DNA of 64,000 bases, taken from Gemmatimonadota bacterium (lineage in GTDB: Bacteria; Gemmatimonadota; Gemmatimonadetes; Gemmatimonadales; Gemmatimonadaceae). How positions within the stretch are numbered: position 1 is the first letter of the stretch; each line of letters opens with the position of its first letter. Where the stretch lies: the NCBI GenBank assembly GCA_027622655.1, contig JAQBYI010000005.1:1-64000 (forward strand), given 5' to 3'. Of this stretch, positions 51,306 through 59,959 are shown in pieces. The notes below the pieces were generated by a model. It worked only from the letters and a program-made list of their open reading frames with translations. It was not told where the DNA came from and ran no database searches. Made by a program: the position numbers and the translations under genes.

Positions 51306-52829
51306 GTGGCGTCGGTCCGATCGCGGATGACGACTGCATACGGTGCGGCGATGCTGGCGGCGCTGGGCGGGTTCGCGGCGTTAACGGCCACTGGCCGCTA
51401 CGCCGCGGCCGAGCGTGACCTCACGGAGCTGGTCACCACCAGAGCGTCGCTCGCGGAGCGTATCATCGAGCGAGCTGGTGTGGGGAGCGTCACGCTCGGC
51501 GCCGACGGTAGCACGCTGAGCGCCGGCGTGCGGTCGCTTCTGGACGAGTTTTCGGGATACTACGTAATCATTACCGATGATGGCGGCCGCACGCTCTACA
51601 GATCCGACGCGATGCGGCGCCTGTACGTCGCCGGGTACTATCCGGACTCTGTGAACCTTTCGAGTGCGGCCGCCGAGCCCTACAGGAACGACTACGATTC
51701 GGTTCGAACGGCTGCTTTCAGTCTGCAGGCCAGCGGTGGGCGGCGCAGAGTCCGGCTCACCACGGGAGAGATTTTGATGACGGCGCGAGTCGCGGATCCG
51801 CCGCCGCCGGGACGCGTGAGCCGGATAGCGGTGGGAGTGTCGACGCAGCGCCTTCGCGACGTGACAACACAAACGCTGGCCCTGCTCGCCTTGGCCGGCC
51901 CGCTAATCATCGTAGCCGCTCTTTGGCTGGCTTGGCTGGCAACAGGAAAGCTGCTGGACCCCATCGATCGCATGGTCGACGACGTCGCGGCGATCGCCGA
52001 CGGTCGGTCGCTCCACCGGCGCGTCGTGCTTGAAGTCGACGCGCGCGACGAATTCGGCCGGCTCGCGCAGACGGTAAACGAGATGATCGGGCGGCTCGAA
52101 ACGTCCTTTGCCTCACTGCGCCGGTTCACCGCCGACGCCAGTCACGAGCTGCGTACGCCGCTCGCAGTCATCAGGGCGGATGTCGAACGCGCGATGACCA
52201 CGCCGCAGAACTCACACGAGCAAGCCGTAGCGCTCGAGGAGGCTCTGCAGGAAGTGTCGCGAATGACCGGGCTCGTCGAATCGCTGCTTACCCTCGCCCG
52301 CGCGGACGAGGGACGATTCGCCCTCGTTCACGAGCCCGTCCCGCTTGAGCCGATGATGCGCGAGGTCGCTGAGACGGCCGCGATTCTGGGCGAAGAAATG
52401 GGAATCACGGTGCGCATGCCGCGCATTGAGTCGGCCACGGTGTCCGGCGATCCCGTCCGGTTGCGCCAGCTGTTTCTCAACCTCGCCACGAACGCCATCA
52501 AGTACACCCCGCAAAACGGCACAGTTGAGATTTCACTTGAAACACGGCACGACGAGGCGATCGTCACGGTCAAGGATGACGGTATCGGGATAGCCGCGGC
52601 CGACCTTCCGTTCATTTTTGACCGCTTCTGGCGCGTTGACCGCGCCCGCTCCCGCACGGAAGGCGCCGGAGTGGGCCTCGGATTGGCGATTTGCCAGTGG
52701 ATTGCCCACGCACACGACGGGCGAATCGACGTCGCTTCGCGCCTCGGAAGGGGGTCCGCGTTCACTATCGTCCTCCCGCTCGCCCAAAATGCAATGGAAA
52801 CACCTAACACCGGCTTAAGCATTTCTTAA
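51306..52829 (+). CDS. Membrane sensor histidine kinase with HAMP domain
   Basis: The 507-residue protein starts at GTG six bases after the regulator. An N-terminal helix (TTAYGAAMLAALGGFAALTA), a periplasmic sensor of about 150 residues (FSGYYVIITDDGGRTLYRS) and a second helix (LALLALAGPLIIVAALWLAWL) precede a HAMP domain, the H-box with His280 in ASHELRTPLAVIRADVE, and the ATPase domain (LFLNLATNAIKYTP, DDGIGIAAADLP, GAGVGLGLAICQW). This is the classical partner of an OmpR-type regulator. What it senses outside the cell is unknown. Confidence 0.92.
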   Translation: MASVRSRMTTAYGAAMLAALGGFAALTATGRYAAAERDLTELVTTRASLAERIIERAGVGSVTLGADGSTLSAGVRSLLDEFSGYYVIITDDGGRTLYRSDAMRRLYVAGYYPDSVNLSSAAAEPYRNDYDSVRTAAFSLQASGGRRRVRLTTGEILMTARVADPPPPGRVSRIAVGVSTQRLRDVTTQTLALLALAGPLIIVAALWLAWLATGKLLDPIDRMVDDVAAIADGRSLHRRVVLEVDARDEFGRLAQTVNEMIGRLETSFASLRRFTADASHELRTPLAVIRADVERAMTTPQNSHEQAVALEEALQEVSRMTGLVESLLTLARADEGRFALVHEPVPLEPMMREVAETAAILGEEMGITVRMPRIESATVSGDPVRLRQLFLNLATNAIKYTPQNGTVEISLETRHDEAIVTVKDDGIGIAAADLPFIFDRFWRVDRARSRTEGAGVGLGLAICQWIAHAHDGRIDVASRLGRGSAFTIVLPLAQNAMETPNTGLSIS

Positions 52830-52924
52830 TCTTCTCGCTATTACGGACGCTACCGCTGCACTGTACTTTCCTCTCCATAGGCAGACAGTCGCGCGTCCGT
52901 GTATCTCACGCACGAGGTGCCATT

Positions 52925-53602
52925 TTGTTTAGCAATCTGCTCGAATCCAAGCCGCAGAAGCCGAGAACCACCGGTAGCACGGTCATGAGCGTCGTGTTTC
53001 ACACGGCGGTTATCGTGTTTGCGATTAACGCCACGCTGCAGGCGACGCAGGAGAAGGAACAGGTTGAGGAGAAGATCGACTTCGTCGAGGTGAAGAAGGA
53101 CGAGCCACCTCCGCCGAAGCCGCCGCCGCAAGAGGCGCCGCCGCCGCCCCAGAGCTTCCAGGTGCTCACGGCCCCGGTTGACATCCCCAACGTGCTCCCG
53201 GATATCGACCTTACCGCGAAGCTGACCAACGAAGCCGATTTTTCGGGCAAGGGCGTTCAGTCAGCAACGGCGGTAGTCGCTGCGGCACCCACCGGCGATC
53301 AGCCGTACTTCGAGTTCATGGTCGAGAAGCCAGTGGCCGAGGCTTCGAATACATCGCGTCCACGTTACCCCGACATCCTCAAGTCGGCCGGCGTCGAAGG
53401 TCAAGTCGTCGCGCAGTTCGTGGTGGACACCCTTGGTCGAATTGAGCCGGGATCGTTCAAGGTACTCTCGACTACACACGCACTGTTTGAGGCCGCGGTT
53501 CGCTCTGCGGTCTCCGGAATGCGGTTCATTCCGGCCGAGGTCGGCGACAAGCGTGTTCGTCAGCTCGTGCAGCAGCCGTTCGTGTTCGCAATCGCCAAGT
53601 AA
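52925..53602 (+). CDS. tonB: TonB energy transducer
   Basis: A 225-residue protein. The TTG start is supported by GAGG eight bases upstream. It has one N-terminal membrane helix (MSVVFHTAVIVFAINATL), a Pro-rich spacer (EPPPPKPPPQEAPPPPQ) and a TonB C-terminal domain beginning RPRYPDILKSAGVEGQVVAQF. It links the proton-driven ExbB-ExbD motor to outer-membrane TonB-dependent receptors. The motor genes follow directly on the same strand. No receptor gene is in the window. Confidence 0.9.
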   Translation: MFSNLLESKPQKPRTTGSTVMSVVFHTAVIVFAINATLQATQEKEQVEEKIDFVEVKKDEPPPPKPPPQEAPPPPQSFQVLTAPVDIPNVLPDIDLTAKLTNEADFSGKGVQSATAVVAAAPTGDQPYFEFMVEKPVAEASNTSRPRYPDILKSAGVEGQVVAQFVVDTLGRIEPGSFKVLSTTHALFEAAVRSAVSGMRFIPAEVGDKRVRQLVQQPFVFAIAK

Positions 53603-53641
53603 TCCCGCACCCCCTAATCGTTCTCAGGAGACGCCGCTTCA

Positions 53642-54373
53642 ATGGAACTCTCACTTATTGAGCTGTATGGCACGATGGGCTATTTCGCCAAGGGTATCGT
53701 GTTCACCCTGGCCGGTATGTCGATCTGGTCGCTGACCGTGACGATCCAGAAGTGGTGGTTCCTGCGCAGCGCGCAGGCGCAGACGCGCAAGTTCGCGCCG
53801 GAGTTCTCGCAGTTCCTCGAGGAAGACAACCTCACGGAGGCGATCAACCTCGCCGGCACGTACAAGAAGTCGCACGTGGCCCGCGTTCTCGGCAACGCGC
53901 TGGATGAGATCAAGCCCCTCATTGCGGACGGCTCGGTGACCGTCGCCGACATCAACTCTGCGGAACGCGCGATCGAGCGCGAAATGCTGATGACGATCGT
54001 GCTCATCAAGCGCGGCCTTGGCATTCTCGCCACCGTCGGCTCGACAGCTCCATTCGTCGGACTGCTCGGCACCACGATGGGTATCGTCAACGCCTTCACC
54101 GGCATGGCGCAGTCGGGCGGCGGCGGCCTCGGCGCGATTTCGGCCGGTATCGCCGAGGCGCTGATCACCACCGCGTTCGGCCTCCTCGTAGCTATCCCGG
54201 CCGTGTGGGCGTACAACTACTTCCAGACGAAGGTCGACAACATCACGGCCGAAATGACGTATTCGTCGAAGGAAATGATTGACTACCTCATCAAGGGCGT
54301 CTCCGGTGAGTTCGGCCGCAGCCGCTTCACGCGTGAGTTCAACACGGCCGCGCAGAACGCGGCCAAGATCTAA
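53642..54373 (+). CDS. exbB: MotA/TolQ/ExbB proton channel protein
   Basis: A 243-residue protein with three membrane helices. An N-terminal helix (YFAKGIVFTLAGMSIWSLTV), the cytoplasmic middle, and then the conserved channel part GILATVGSTAPFVGLLGTTMGIVNAF and EALITTAFGLLVAIPAVWAY identify it as ExbB. It forms the pentameric stator of the TonB motor with ExbD. It starts 39 bases after tonB, with CAGGAG upstream. Confidence 0.92.
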   Translation: MELSLIELYGTMGYFAKGIVFTLAGMSIWSLTVTIQKWWFLRSAQAQTRKFAPEFSQFLEEDNLTEAINLAGTYKKSHVARVLGNALDEIKPLIADGSVTVADINSAERAIEREMLMTIVLIKRGLGILATVGSTAPFVGLLGTTMGIVNAFTGMAQSGGGGLGAISAGIAEALITTAFGLLVAIPAVWAYNYFQTKVDNITAEMTYSSKEMIDYLIKGVSGEFGRSRFTREFNTAAQNAAKI

Positions 54374-54408
54374 AGCCGTCGGATACCCACCTTCAGCAGA
54401 GGGACCCG

Positions 54409-54891
54409 ATGAGCGTACAGCTAACCCAGGAAGAAGTAAAATCGGAACCGAACATGGTGCCGATGATCGATATCATGCTCGTGCTCCTGATCATCTTCAT
54501 GATCGTGATTCCGGCGCTCCTTGCCGGATTCAACGCGATTCCGCCGGAAGGGCAGAACGTCAAGCCGCATCCGAATGAGGACGAGGACATCATTCTCGGC
54601 ATCGACGCGGACGGCAAGTTCTACCTCGACAAGGAGCCGTTCACCGATGAGGCGATCGCCGTCGCCATCCGGGCCAAGTTCGATGTCCGGACGACGGACA
54701 AGATCATGTTCATCAAGGCTGATCGAAATCTGAAGTACGACCGTGTGATGGAGGCCATGGACATTGCGTCCAATCAGGGCGTGCGCGTAGCGGCGTTGAT
54801 CACCGACCAGACCAAGGGCACGACGTCCCTTATCGAAGCGGATAACGCTGGTCAGGATCTCGGCATCGGCAAGAAGGGAGGAACTCCATAA
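54409..54891 (+). CDS. exbD: ExbD-family protein (first copy)
   Basis: A 160-residue protein with one membrane helix that contains the proton-carrying Asp (EPNMVPMIDIMLVLLIIFM) and a periplasmic domain (FYLDKEPFTDEAIAVAIRAK, DKIMFIKADRNLKYDRVMEA). It is the ExbD rotor/peptidoglycan-binding partner of ExbB. The last 20 residues are a Gly/Lys-rich tail. Its stop overlaps the start of a second ExbD gene (TAATG). Confidence 0.92.
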   Translation: MSVQLTQEEVKSEPNMVPMIDIMLVLLIIFMIVIPALLAGFNAIPPEGQNVKPHPNEDEDIILGIDADGKFYLDKEPFTDEAIAVAIRAKFDVRTTDKIMFIKADRNLKYDRVMEAMDIASNQGVRVAALITDQTKGTTSLIEADNAGQDLGIGKKGGTP

Positions 54892-55307
54892 TGGGAATGA
54901 GCGTTGGCAAGGCCGGCGGATACAATTCCGAGCCGAACATGGTGCCGATGATCGACATCCTTCTCGTGCTGCTCATCATCTTCATGATGATCATCCCGAT
55001 GGGCCGCAAGGCGTTCGACGTGCAGTTGCCCGATCCCACGGCGGAGAAGCCACCGCCGAACAAGAAGGTCAACCAGATCGTGCTTGAAGTGAATCCCGGC
55101 GAGCAGTACCTGATCAACAAGACGCCGTACAGCAAGAACGAGTTGTACAAGGCGATGGTCGACATTTACGCAGATCGGCCGGAAAAGATCTTGTTCATCA
55201 AGGGCGACCCGGAAGTCCTCTATCAGGACGTGATTTTCGGCATGGATCAGGCTCGCGGGGCAGGCGTCAAGGTCATCGGCGCCACGCCGAGAGCGCCGAG
55301 CAAGTAA
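54891..55307 (+). CDS. exbD: ExbD-family protein (second copy)
   Basis: A 138-residue paralogue of the preceding gene, with the same NMVPMIDILLVLLIIFM helix but a different periplasmic domain (YLINKTPYSKNELYKAMVDI). Its start overlaps the first copy's stop, so the two are made together and may form a mixed dimer in one stator. A strong hairpin follows 18 bases after the stop. Confidence 0.92.
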   Translation: MGMSVGKAGGYNSEPNMVPMIDILLVLLIIFMMIIPMGRKAFDVQLPDPTAEKPPPNKKVNQIVLEVNPGEQYLINKTPYSKNELYKAMVDIYADRPEKILFIKGDPEVLYQDVIFGMDQARGAGVKVIGATPRAPSK

Positions 55308-55325
55308 CGCTGAACTTGGAGATGC

Positions 55326-55364
55326 GATGCGACCGGTGAACCTTTCGGGTTCACCGGTCGTATC
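55326..55364 (+). terminator. Strong hairpin between the second exbD and the TonB-like gene
   Basis: CGACCGGTGAACC pairs perfectly with GGTTCACCGGTCG, and four outer pairs extend it to a 17-bp stem with a five-base loop. The sequence ATTTTA follows. It ends 11 bases before the next ATG, so besides termination it could also control ribosome access to that gene. Confidence 0.75.
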
Positions 55365-55375
55365 ATTTTAAGACG

Positions 55376-56188
55376 ATGACACTCGCACCAACCCGGGCAC
55401 CCGGGCCCCGCCGCCGCTACAGGCCGCCGATAGGCATTCCGCTTCCCAGGCAGAGGACGGCCGGCAGCGCTTTGGTGTCGTTTCTGGTGCATGCGCTCAT
55501 CGTCTTGCTGCTCATTGGTCCGTTCGTCGCGCACGACCTGATCGTGTCACAGAACGAAGGTGCCGGTGGTCGGGGGCCGGCGGGCGGCGGCGGAGGGGGG
55601 CGACGCGGCTCAGGTGCTGCTGAGCGTGCGACGTATATCGAGGTGGCCCCGCCTCCACCACCGGTAGTGCGACGGCCCTCGACTCAGCCGCAGCTCGAAA
55701 CACCTCTGCCGGTTGTGAGGCCGCCGGAGCCTGCAACGCCGGTTCCGCCGACGGCGCAGCCACTCTTGGTGCCAACTACCTCTCCCATCGCTGGCGCAGG
55801 AACAGGCGGTACCGGCAACGACGGGTCAGCCGGCAACGGCCCTGGTAGCGGCGGCGGTCGGGGCTCCGGGATTGGTTCCGGGACTGGCTCTGGGGTCGGG
55901 CCGGGAACCGGCGGGGGCTCAGGTAGGGTGTACCCGCCAACAGTGACTCATCTGGCTATGCTCCCGGTGCCGGTTCCGTCGAAGGTCCGGCCCTACACGC
56001 TGGTGGCCGTGTTCGAAGTCGATGAGACAGGGCGCGCGCGACTCCTTCAGTTCAACGAGTCCAAAGACTCGGGATACAACAAGAAGCTTCGCGCTATGCT
56101 TGCAGAAATCCGCTTTCGCCCTGCGGTCACGGCTGACGGGACCCCGGTCCGCGACACCACGACCATTACCGCCACGGCGCGGTTGTAG
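55376..56188 (+). CDS. TonB-like protein with Gly/Arg-rich and Pro-rich linkers
   Basis: A 270-residue protein with one membrane helix (ALVSFLVHALIVLLLIGPFV), a long linker and a small C-terminal domain (YTLVAVFEVDETGRARLLQF...LAEIRFRPAV) that resembles the TonB C-terminus but lacks its usual YP start. The linker has a Gly-Arg stretch (GGRGPAGGGGGGRRG), Pro-rich parts and a Gly/Ser repeat (GIGSGTGSGVGPGTGGGSG). Its place right after exbBDD suggests a second energy transducer for the same motor. The hairpin upstream may give it separate control. Confidence 0.78.
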   Translation: MTLAPTRAPGPRRRYRPPIGIPLPRQRTAGSALVSFLVHALIVLLLIGPFVAHDLIVSQNEGAGGRGPAGGGGGGRRGSGAAERATYIEVAPPPPPVVRRPSTQPQLETPLPVVRPPEPATPVPPTAQPLLVPTTSPIAGAGTGGTGNDGSAGNGPGSGGGRGSGIGSGTGSGVGPGTGGGSGRVYPPTVTHLAMLPVPVPSKVRPYTLVAVFEVDETGRARLLQFNESKDSGYNKKLRAMLAEIRFRPAVTADGTPVRDTTTITATARL

Positions 56189-56205
56189 CCGCGCGTCCGG
56201 AGGCC

Positions 56206-56230
56206 TACCCACTCCTCTGCAGGGTGGGTA
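56206..56230 (+). terminator. Weak hairpin after the TonB-like gene
   Basis: TACCCAC pairs with GTGGGTA around an 11-base loop; ACTTTT follows. Stem is short, so this is a tentative terminator. Confidence 0.4.
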
Positions 56231-56328
56231 ACTTTTCAGGATTGTACGCAAACCGTAGCGCCGTAAGGGATGGCGTGGCGGCCGCAGGCGGCGCATGCCG
56301 CTTTCCGACTCCCGATTTTCCCCACCTA

Positions 56329-58506
56329 ATGTCACTCTCGACTTTGCTCTGGTTTGTGCTTGGCGGCAGCGCCGGCGCGCTCGTTTTTGCCGTCGTTCTT
56401 GCGCGGTGGGTGCTTGCCCGCGACACGGGCACACCTGAAATGCGCGTGATCTCAGACGCCATTCAGGAGGGCGCGGAGGCGTACCTCCGTCGCCAGAATC
56501 GCACCATCGCGCTCCTCGCCGTGTTGGTCGCGGCTGCGTTGGCGATTGGCTACGGCGTCCTGCGTCAATCGATGCCGGGCGACCCGGTCAGCGACCGCAC
56601 GATGCTCGCGTTCTACATCACGCTTTCGTTCCTTCTTGGCGCGCTCTCCTCAGGCGTTGCCGGCTACATCGGAATGTGGGTGTCGATCCGAACGAACATC
56701 CGCGTCGCTGCAGCGGCGACCACTTCGCTGAACGCGGCACTCCAGACCGCACTCCGCGGCGGTGCTGTCAGCGGCCTCTTCACGGTCGCTATGTCGCTGC
56801 TCGGCGTCGGCGGTCTGTTCGCCGTGCTGACTTCGTTCGCACCGGAAGGCGTTGAGGCAGGCGTCTGGGTTCAGAAGATCCCGTTCGTCATCGTCGGCTA
56901 CGGATTTGGCGCGAGTTTTGTCGCGCTCTTCGCGCAGCTGGGTGGCGGCATCTACACCAAGGCCGCTGACGTCGGCGCCGACCTTGTTGGCAAGGTCGAA
57001 GCGGGAATCCCTGAGGACGATCCGCGGAACCCGGCCGTGATTGCCGATCTCGTTGGCGACAACGTTGGCGATTGTGCAGGACGCGGAGCCGACCTTTTTG
57101 AGTCGATCGCGGCTGAGAATATCGGCGCAATGATCCTCGGCGTCGTGCTCTATCAGGCATTCGGTGTGGCCGGCATTCTCTTCCCTCTGGTGGTTGGCGC
57201 TGCGGGCATCGCCGCGTCGATCGTCGGAATCATGTCGGTCAAGACCAACGAGACCGAAGATCCGATGCGGGCGCTCAACCGCGGGTTCTATCTGACTACG
57301 GCGTTGGTGTCGGTCGCGATCTTCTTCATCTGCAAGACGCTGCTGGTGACGCCGGACGCGCCGGGCGCGTGGTGGTACTTCTTCCTCTGCGCTATGGTGG
57401 GCGTGGCCACATCGGTCGCGTTCGTGTTCATCACTCAGTACTACACGGAATACCGGTACCGTCCCGTGCAGACCATTGCCGACGCGTCGAAGACCGGCCC
57501 GGCGACGAACATCATCATGGGAATCTCGGTCGGCATGGAGTCAACGGTGATGCCGGTGATCACGATCGCCGTCGCGCTTGTTTCGAGCTTCATGCTCGGG
57601 CGCGCAAGCGGCATCGTTGTTGATGGCGAGGCCGCCGGCGGCCTGTTTGGCACGGCTGTTGCCACGATGGGAATGCTCGGTTCCGCCGGCTACATCCTTG
57701 CCATGGACGTCTTCGGCCCGATCACGGACAACGCCGGTGGCATCGTCGAGATGTCGAAGCAGCCGCCGGAAGTGCGCGAAAAGACAGATCGACTCGATTC
57801 GGTCGGTAACACGACCAAGGCGCTCACGAAGGGGTATGCGATTGGATCGGCGGCCCTTGCCGCCTTCCTGCTCTTTTCCGCCTACCTCGACGAAGTCCGC
57901 AACTACACTGGCGAAGTGCTGACCGTCGACCTCTCGAAGCCTCAGGTGTTCGTGGCTGGGCTGCTCGGCGCGATGCTCGTTTTCTGGTTCAGCTCGCTCG
58001 CCATTCGAGCCGTGAGTGCCGCGGCGCAGAGCGTGATCGCGGAAGTCCGGCGGCAGTTCAAAGAGAAGCCGGGCATCATGGCTGGCACCGACAAGCCCGA
58101 TTATGGCGCCTGCGTTGATATCGTGACCAAGGGTGCGCTGCGCGCCATGGTCCTTCCCGGCGCACTGGTGGTCTTGTTCCCGGTGGTCGTGGGCGTGCTC
58201 TTCAAGCAGCTGGGCGGTCCAGGCGAGCGGCTCGGGGCGGAGGCGGTCGCCGCGTTCCTGATGGTCGCGACGATCACCGGCATCCTGATGGCTGGCTTCA
58301 TGAACAACGGCGGTGGGGCCTGGGATAACGCCAAGAAGTTCATCGAAACCGGTGCGCACGGCGGCAAGAATTCCGACGCCCACAGGGCGGCCGTCGTCGG
58401 CGACACGGTTGGCGATCCCTTCAAGGACACGGCAGGACCGTCGTTGCACGTACTCATTAAACTGCTCTCAACGATTACCCTCGTGCTCGCACCGTTGTTC
58501 ATCTAG
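56329..58506 (+). CDS. hppA: Proton-translocating membrane pyrophosphatase
   Basis: A 725-residue protein of 16 helices that couples PPi hydrolysis to ion pumping. The signature DVGADLVGKVEAGIPEDDPRN and the Asp-rich VIADLVGDNVGDCAGRGADL are intact, as is the C-terminal GDTVGDPFKDTAGPSLHVLI. The determinant of K+ dependence reads GNTTKA, with Lys where K+-dependent enzymes have Ala (GNTTAA), so this should be the K+-independent, proton-pumping type. The ATG at 56329 is used (MSLSTLLWFVL); the upstream frame is implausible. No clear ribosome site. The symporter gene follows after 26 bases. Confidence 0.93.
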   Translation: MSLSTLLWFVLGGSAGALVFAVVLARWVLARDTGTPEMRVISDAIQEGAEAYLRRQNRTIALLAVLVAAALAIGYGVLRQSMPGDPVSDRTMLAFYITLSFLLGALSSGVAGYIGMWVSIRTNIRVAAAATTSLNAALQTALRGGAVSGLFTVAMSLLGVGGLFAVLTSFAPEGVEAGVWVQKIPFVIVGYGFGASFVALFAQLGGGIYTKAADVGADLVGKVEAGIPEDDPRNPAVIADLVGDNVGDCAGRGADLFESIAAENIGAMILGVVLYQAFGVAGILFPLVVGAAGIAASIVGIMSVKTNETEDPMRALNRGFYLTTALVSVAIFFICKTLLVTPDAPGAWWYFFLCAMVGVATSVAFVFITQYYTEYRYRPVQTIADASKTGPATNIIMGISVGMESTVMPVITIAVALVSSFMLGRASGIVVDGEAAGGLFGTAVATMGMLGSAGYILAMDVFGPITDNAGGIVEMSKQPPEVREKTDRLDSVGNTTKALTKGYAIGSAALAAFLLFSAYLDEVRNYTGEVLTVDLSKPQVFVAGLLGAMLVFWFSSLAIRAVSAAAQSVIAEVRRQFKEKPGIMAGTDKPDYGACVDIVTKGALRAMVLPGALVVLFPVVVGVLFKQLGGPGERLGAEAVAAFLMVATITGILMAGFMNNGGGAWDNAKKFIETGAHGGKNSDAHRAAVVGDTVGDPFKDTAGPSLHVLIKLLSTITLVLAPLFI

Positions 58507-58532
58507 ACCTGACTCCAACCGGCGGTCCAGCA

Positions 58533-59858
58533 ATGTCGGAATCGATCGGCAACACCGGCAAGGGCATGAAGCTGCATACCAAGATCCTCCTCGCCCTCGT
58601 CGTTGGCGGCGCGGTAGGGGTCGCGGCGAATCTGCAGCTCGGCGGGGATGCGGCCTCGGTGGTGTGGGTGAACAAGTATCTCGCGGGTCCGGCCGGGCAG
58701 ATATTTCTGCGCCTGTTGTTCATGATCGTAATGCCGCTCGTTTTTGCGTCCATCGCGCTCGGCGTCGCCGGGCTCGGCGACCTGCGCAAGGTCGGACGCG
58801 TCGGCGGGAAAGCGATCGGCTACTTCATGGGCACGACCTTTCTGGCCGCCTCCTTCGGCCTCGCGCTTGTGCAAGTGGTCAAGCCGGGCTCGCGGGTTCC
58901 CGAGAGCGTCAAGGCCGAGTTGATGGCGACGTACGCCGATGACGCGTCTACGAAGATCGACCTGCAGGCCACCGGCGGCTTCGGGATCGAGACGTTTGTC
59001 AACATCGTCACGCGAAACCCGGTGAAATCAGCGGCTGACGGCGACATGCTGGGCGTGATCTTCTTTGCCCTGATGTTCGGGGCTGCGCTCACGCTGATGA
59101 ACCCGGAACGCGCGAAGCCGATGATCGATGTCCTGAATGCCCTAAACGACGTCGTGATTCTGATAGTCGGGATGGCCATGAAGCTCGCACCGTTCGGTGT
59201 AGCCGGGCTCATATTTGGCGTGACGTCACGATTCGGCTTTGCGCTGCTGCAGCCACTCGCAGGCTACGTCCTGGTCGTGATGGGCGCGCTGATTTTGCAC
59301 CTCGCGATCAATCTATCGCTCATTCTCCGCTTCGTGATGGGTATCAGCCCGGTGCTGTACTTCACACGCGTACGCTCGGCGCTCATCACGGCGTTTTCGA
59401 CGAGCTCGAGCAGTGCGACCCTTCCGGCCGCGCTCAAGGCTGCGGAGGACGACCTTGGCGTTCCGCCGACGATCGCGGGCTTCGTGCTTCCGCTCGGATC
59501 GACGATGTGCATGAACGGCACGTCGATTTTCGAGGGAATCACGGTCATCTTTCTTTGCCAGGTGTTCGGCGTCGACCTTACGTTTGGCATGATGATCGTT
59601 GTCATCATCATGTCGGTGATCACGGCGATCGGGGCGGCCGGCGTTCCGGGCGGTTCCATTCCGCTTCTGGTTGGAATTCTGGCAATCGTGGGTGTGCCCG
59701 GTGAAGGCATCGCCATCGTCCTCGGCGTGGATCGCATTCTGGATATGAGCCGCACAACGGTGAATGTGGCCGGAGATATTTCTGCGACGCTTTTTGTCGC
59801 GAAATCTGAAGGTCTGTGGGATGCGAGCATGGTTCCAGTGAGGGAACGGGCGGCCTAA
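58533..59858 (+). CDS. Dicarboxylate/amino acid:cation symporter (DAACS family)
   Basis: A 441-residue protein with eight helices and two re-entrant loops. The hallmarks are FLRLLFMIVMPLVFASIALG, the serine-rich AFSTSSSSATLPAALKAAE, LPLGSTMCMNGTSIFEG and GVPGGSIPLLVGIL, followed by the substrate-binding LGVDRILDMSRTTVNVAGD. The group includes GltP/GltT and DctA. The TTVNVAGD motif occurs in both glutamate/aspartate and C4-dicarboxylate carriers, so the substrate stays open. It starts 26 bases after the pyrophosphatase. Confidence 0.9.
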   Translation: MSESIGNTGKGMKLHTKILLALVVGGAVGVAANLQLGGDAASVVWVNKYLAGPAGQIFLRLLFMIVMPLVFASIALGVAGLGDLRKVGRVGGKAIGYFMGTTFLAASFGLALVQVVKPGSRVPESVKAELMATYADDASTKIDLQATGGFGIETFVNIVTRNPVKSAADGDMLGVIFFALMFGAALTLMNPERAKPMIDVLNALNDVVILIVGMAMKLAPFGVAGLIFGVTSRFGFALLQPLAGYVLVVMGALILHLAINLSLILRFVMGISPVLYFTRVRSALITAFSTSSSSATLPAALKAAEDDLGVPPTIAGFVLPLGSTMCMNGTSIFEGITVIFLCQVFGVDLTFGMMIVVIIMSVITAIGAAGVPGGSIPLLVGILAIVGVPGEGIAIVLGVDRILDMSRTTVNVAGDISATLFVAKSEGLWDASMVPVRERAA

Positions 59859-59959
59859 CAAGCCGCAGCGACTGTTTATCGATCCATCGACATCGTGCGG
59901 GCTCGCGACGATGACGGCATCGTTGGCCCCGACGCGATCAACCCTTTAGTCTGCCGGCC

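Noticed and set aside
57541-58449. 302-codon minus-strand ORF inside hppA
   Set aside because: Antisense shadow, rich in His/Arg/Asp, no ribosome site; hppA is fully conserved on the other strand.
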